From CAYGZQ01 sp964354375 [NCBI: uncultured Planctomycetota bacterium] (GTDB lineage: Bacteria > JAJVIF01 > JAPKYR01), in assembly GCA_964354375.1 (NCBI GenBank), contig CAYGZQ010000043.1:1-35711 (forward strand): a stretch of DNA of 35,711 nucleotides, read 5' to 3'. The notes beneath the pieces were generated by a model. It saw only the letters and a program-made list of their open reading frames with translations, did no database searches and was not told where the DNA came from. Positions 33,810-35,711 of this stretch are shown here, in pieces; position 1 is the stretch's first letter, and the number at the start of each line of letters is the position of its first letter. The translations under genes were made by a program, and so were the position numbers.

Positions 33810-34904
33810 ATGATCTGGGCACATGAGGATTTCGAGGACCTTGACGGTCCGGCGACCTACGCGGCGGACCCGTCCGGCGTGTACGGCTGGATCGAGACAA
33901 GCGATCAGAGGCTCTCGGACGCGAAGAGCCTGTACCTGGGGGCGTCAAGACCGCCAATAGAGCGCCGGGACGATATCCGCGAGGTTCTGATCTGCGGGAT
34001 GGGCGGCAGCGCAATCAGCGGCGACATAGCGTACTCCGTGACGTCCCAGTCGCTTCCCGTGCCGTGCCGCGTGGTGCGAGGGTACACCCTTCCCGTGAGC
34101 CTGGGACCCGGCACGCTTCTCATCGTTGTGAGCTATTCGGGCAACACCGAGGAATCGGTCTGGGCGTACACCCAGGGGCATAATCGCATGGCGAACGTGG
34201 TCGCGATCGCGACCGGCGGAGCGCTTGGCGACCTGGCCGATCGTCACGGAACCCCGCTGGTGAAACTGCCGACGGATTATCCCGCTCCGAGGCTCGCGCT
34301 GCCTCATCTCCTCTGCGCGGTGCTGTCGGTTCTGTCGGCGGCTTTCGAAGGGATGGAATTCATACATGAATCCGTCGAGGATGCGATCGTCTCGCTGAAG
34401 CGAGGGGCGAACCGCTACTCGAGGGACCTTCAATACGACAAGAACTTCGCGAAGCGGCTGGCGTACGATATTCACGGCTCGTTTCCGGTGATCGCGGCCG
34501 CCGAGCTCACCTGGCCCGCGGCGCTCAGGTTCCAGGCTCAGATCAACGAGAACTCCAAGTGGCCGTGCCACGCTTGTATGATCCCCGAGATGAACCATAA
34601 CGAGGTGGTGGCGTACGCTCAGGCGGGTCCGGCGACCGGCAGGACCGGAATCCTGTTTCTGCGCGACAAGGACGATCATCCGCGCGTGAAGTTCAGGCAG
34701 GATTTCACGAGCGACCTTGTCCGGAAGCATGTCGCGTGGGTTCATGAGCTGAAAGGGGAGGGGAAGACGCTTCTGGGCCGCCTGATGAGCATGATGCAGA
34801 CGGCCGACTACACGAGCTACTATCTGGCCTGCGCGCGCGGGCTCGATCCTCTCACCATCCGCGCGATCGACACCCTGAAGGAGAGGCTGGGGAAAATCCA
34901 GTAG
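33810..34904 (+). CDS. bifunctional phosphoglucose/phosphomannose isomerase
   Basis: 364 residues of the SIS-domain PGI/PMI family first known from archaea: it interconverts glucose-6-phosphate or mannose-6-phosphate with fructose-6-phosphate in the cytoplasm. First SIS domain: LICGMGGSAISGD at 60-72, VSYSGNTEES at 108-116 for the phosphate. Second half: INENSKWPCHACMIPEMNHNE, holding the Glu and His expected as catalytic residues. Length is a little above the archaeal type (about 300-340). It supplies mannose- and fructose-phosphate for sugar-nucleotide paths such as heptose and hexosamine synthesis. GGAG ribosome site. Confidence 0.88.
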   Translation: MIWAHEDFEDLDGPATYAADPSGVYGWIETSDQRLSDAKSLYLGASRPPIERRDDIREVLICGMGGSAISGDIAYSVTSQSLPVPCRVVRGYTLPVSLGPGTLLIVVSYSGNTEESVWAYTQGHNRMANVVAIATGGALGDLADRHGTPLVKLPTDYPAPRLALPHLLCAVLSVLSAAFEGMEFIHESVEDAIVSLKRGANRYSRDLQYDKNFAKRLAYDIHGSFPVIAAAELTWPAALRFQAQINENSKWPCHACMIPEMNHNEVVAYAQAGPATGRTGILFLRDKDDHPRVKFRQDFTSDLVRKHVAWVHELKGEGKTLLGRLMSMMQTADYTSYYLACARGLDPLTIRAIDTLKERLGKIQ

Positions 34905-34935
34905 CTCGCGGCGAAGGCATGAGGGTTCTCTGTCG

Positions 34936-35595
34936 ATGAAGACGATGAAAAAGGCGTTTGAAGTCGACCTGTCGAAATACCGCGCGCCGTCGCGGGCGTT
35001 CTTTGGGCGCGACACATTGACCGTCGCGAAGGCGCTCCTGGGCGCGTACGTGCGTCACGAGCTTCCGGACGGCACGGTGGGCGGGATGATTATCGAGACG
35101 GAGGCATATATATATACCGAGCCCGGATGCCATGCGTTCAGAGGCGAGACGAAGCGGAATCGCGCAATGTTCGGTCCGCCCGGGCATGCATATACGTACT
35201 TCACCTACGGCAATCACTGGATGTTCAACATGGTGACCGAGCGCGAGGGGCTCGGATGCGCGGTGCTGGTGCGGTCGATCGAGCCTCTGGAGGGTCTCGA
35301 TCTCATGCGCTCAAGAAGACCGAAGGCGAAGAGGGATGTCGACCTGACGAACGGTCCGGGCAAGCTCGCCGCCGCGCTCAGGATAGGGCGCGAAGAGTAC
35401 GGTCTTGATCTCCTGAATTCGCGCCTGCGGATTCTTATTCCCTCCGCGACCATCCGACGGAGGCTTGTCGATCGATACGGCGGAATCGTCCGGACAACAC
35501 GCATAGGTCTCGGCGACATCGACAAAGGCGCCGACCTGCCCTACCGATTCTATCTTGCCGAGCATCCGTGTGTGAGTGTGATTGCCGGCAAGTGA
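34936..35595 (+). CDS. 3-methyladenine DNA glycosylase (AAG/MPG family)
   Basis: 219 residues. It excises alkylated purines in base-excision repair. Motifs: RDTLTVAKALLGAYV at the start, IIETEAY with the catalytic Glu56 and Tyr58, HAFRGETKRNRAMFGPPGHAY, the YFTYGNHWMFN strand at the DNA wedge, and LTNGPGKLAAAL. Length normal for bacterial Mpg. ATG preceded by GAGGG; a second Met at codon 4 is possible. Last gene of the hisS run. Confidence 0.93.
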   Translation: MKTMKKAFEVDLSKYRAPSRAFFGRDTLTVAKALLGAYVRHELPDGTVGGMIIETEAYIYTEPGCHAFRGETKRNRAMFGPPGHAYTYFTYGNHWMFNMVTEREGLGCAVLVRSIEPLEGLDLMRSRRPKAKRDVDLTNGPGKLAAALRIGREEYGLDLLNSRLRILIPSATIRRRLVDRYGGIVRTTRIGLGDIDKGADLPYRFYLAEHPCVSVIAGK

Positions 35596-35711
35596 GCGTT
35601 TACCCCGTTTGCTGGCATCCGAATATTTTTCAACTGGTATCCTTGCGGAATGCGGGAAAATATGCTAAAGGGAGAATAGACGCCCTTGGATGTTGAGGTT
35701 GTGCCGGATCG
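35596..35711 (+). other. end of window, no supported feature
   Basis: No hairpin-T terminator is seen after the glycosylase gene. Near the end GGGAGA (about 35670) precedes a TTG at 35686 and an ATG at 35690, so a gene may begin here, but the window ends too soon to judge. Confidence 0.3.

Overview
The window is GC-rich bacterial chromosome, about 35.7 kb with around 25 convincing protein genes, one tRNA and no rRNA or CRISPR. The coding set includes LptC, a heptose kinase (HldA/RfaE domain I), GlmS, a lytic transglycosylase and many Sec-type signal peptides, so the cell very probably has an outer membrane with heptose-containing LPS. A DUF3084 protein, an eukaryote-like Ser/Thr kinase with an FHA domain, integrin-like and beta-propeller secreted proteins and a copper-amine-oxidase-like stalk domain fit a deep-branching or uncultivated diderm lineage. 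I cannot name the phylum from this sequence alone.

Layout. (1) 1-2500 is an accessory edge: the 3' end of an RHS-family gene with a Cys-rich, membrane-spanning tail, a small membrane protein, a stand-alone trigger-factor N-domain, and two perfect inverted repeats. (2) 2405-6403 is a self-contained unit with promoter and terminator encoding three tandem HtrA-like proteins; only the middle one keeps a catalytic triad. (3) 6457-14484 holds gpmI, an acyl-CoA dehydrogenase, a secreted propeller-like protein, a PaaK-like adenylate-forming enzyme and an Slt-type transglycosylase. (4) 14620-18426 holds glmS, a YvcK-like gene and, convergent to it, map. (5) 18513-25334 is an envelope and signalling cluster: coiled-coil protein, Ser/Thr kinase-FHA, LptC, a deoxyhypusine-synthase-like protein, HldA and DUF3084, with a predicted three-way-junction structure before DUF3084. 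(6) 25395-27181 is a quinate-dehydrogenase-like gene followed by a REP-associated tyrosine transposase between inverted 56-bp hairpins. (7) 27296-29996 holds a small membrane protein, a secreted propeller and a HepT/MntA toxin-antitoxin pair. (8) 30045-35595 is tRNA-His, its terminator, then hisS and four close genes (FG-GAP protein, membrane protein, PGI/PMI, 3-methyladenine glycosylase).

How it fits together. Central metabolism (GpmI, YvcK-like, PGI/PMI) supplies sugar phosphates; GlmS and HldA commit them to amino-sugar and heptose synthesis; LptC exports LPS; the transglycosylase and the HtrA group act on the periplasmic side. Most promoters I could find are extended -10 elements (TGn followed by a TATAAT-like hexamer) with weak -35 boxes; the tRNA-His promoter has both. 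The most unusual signals are the dead-live-dead HtrA operon, the covarying inverted repeats around the transposase, and the structured leader before DUF3084.
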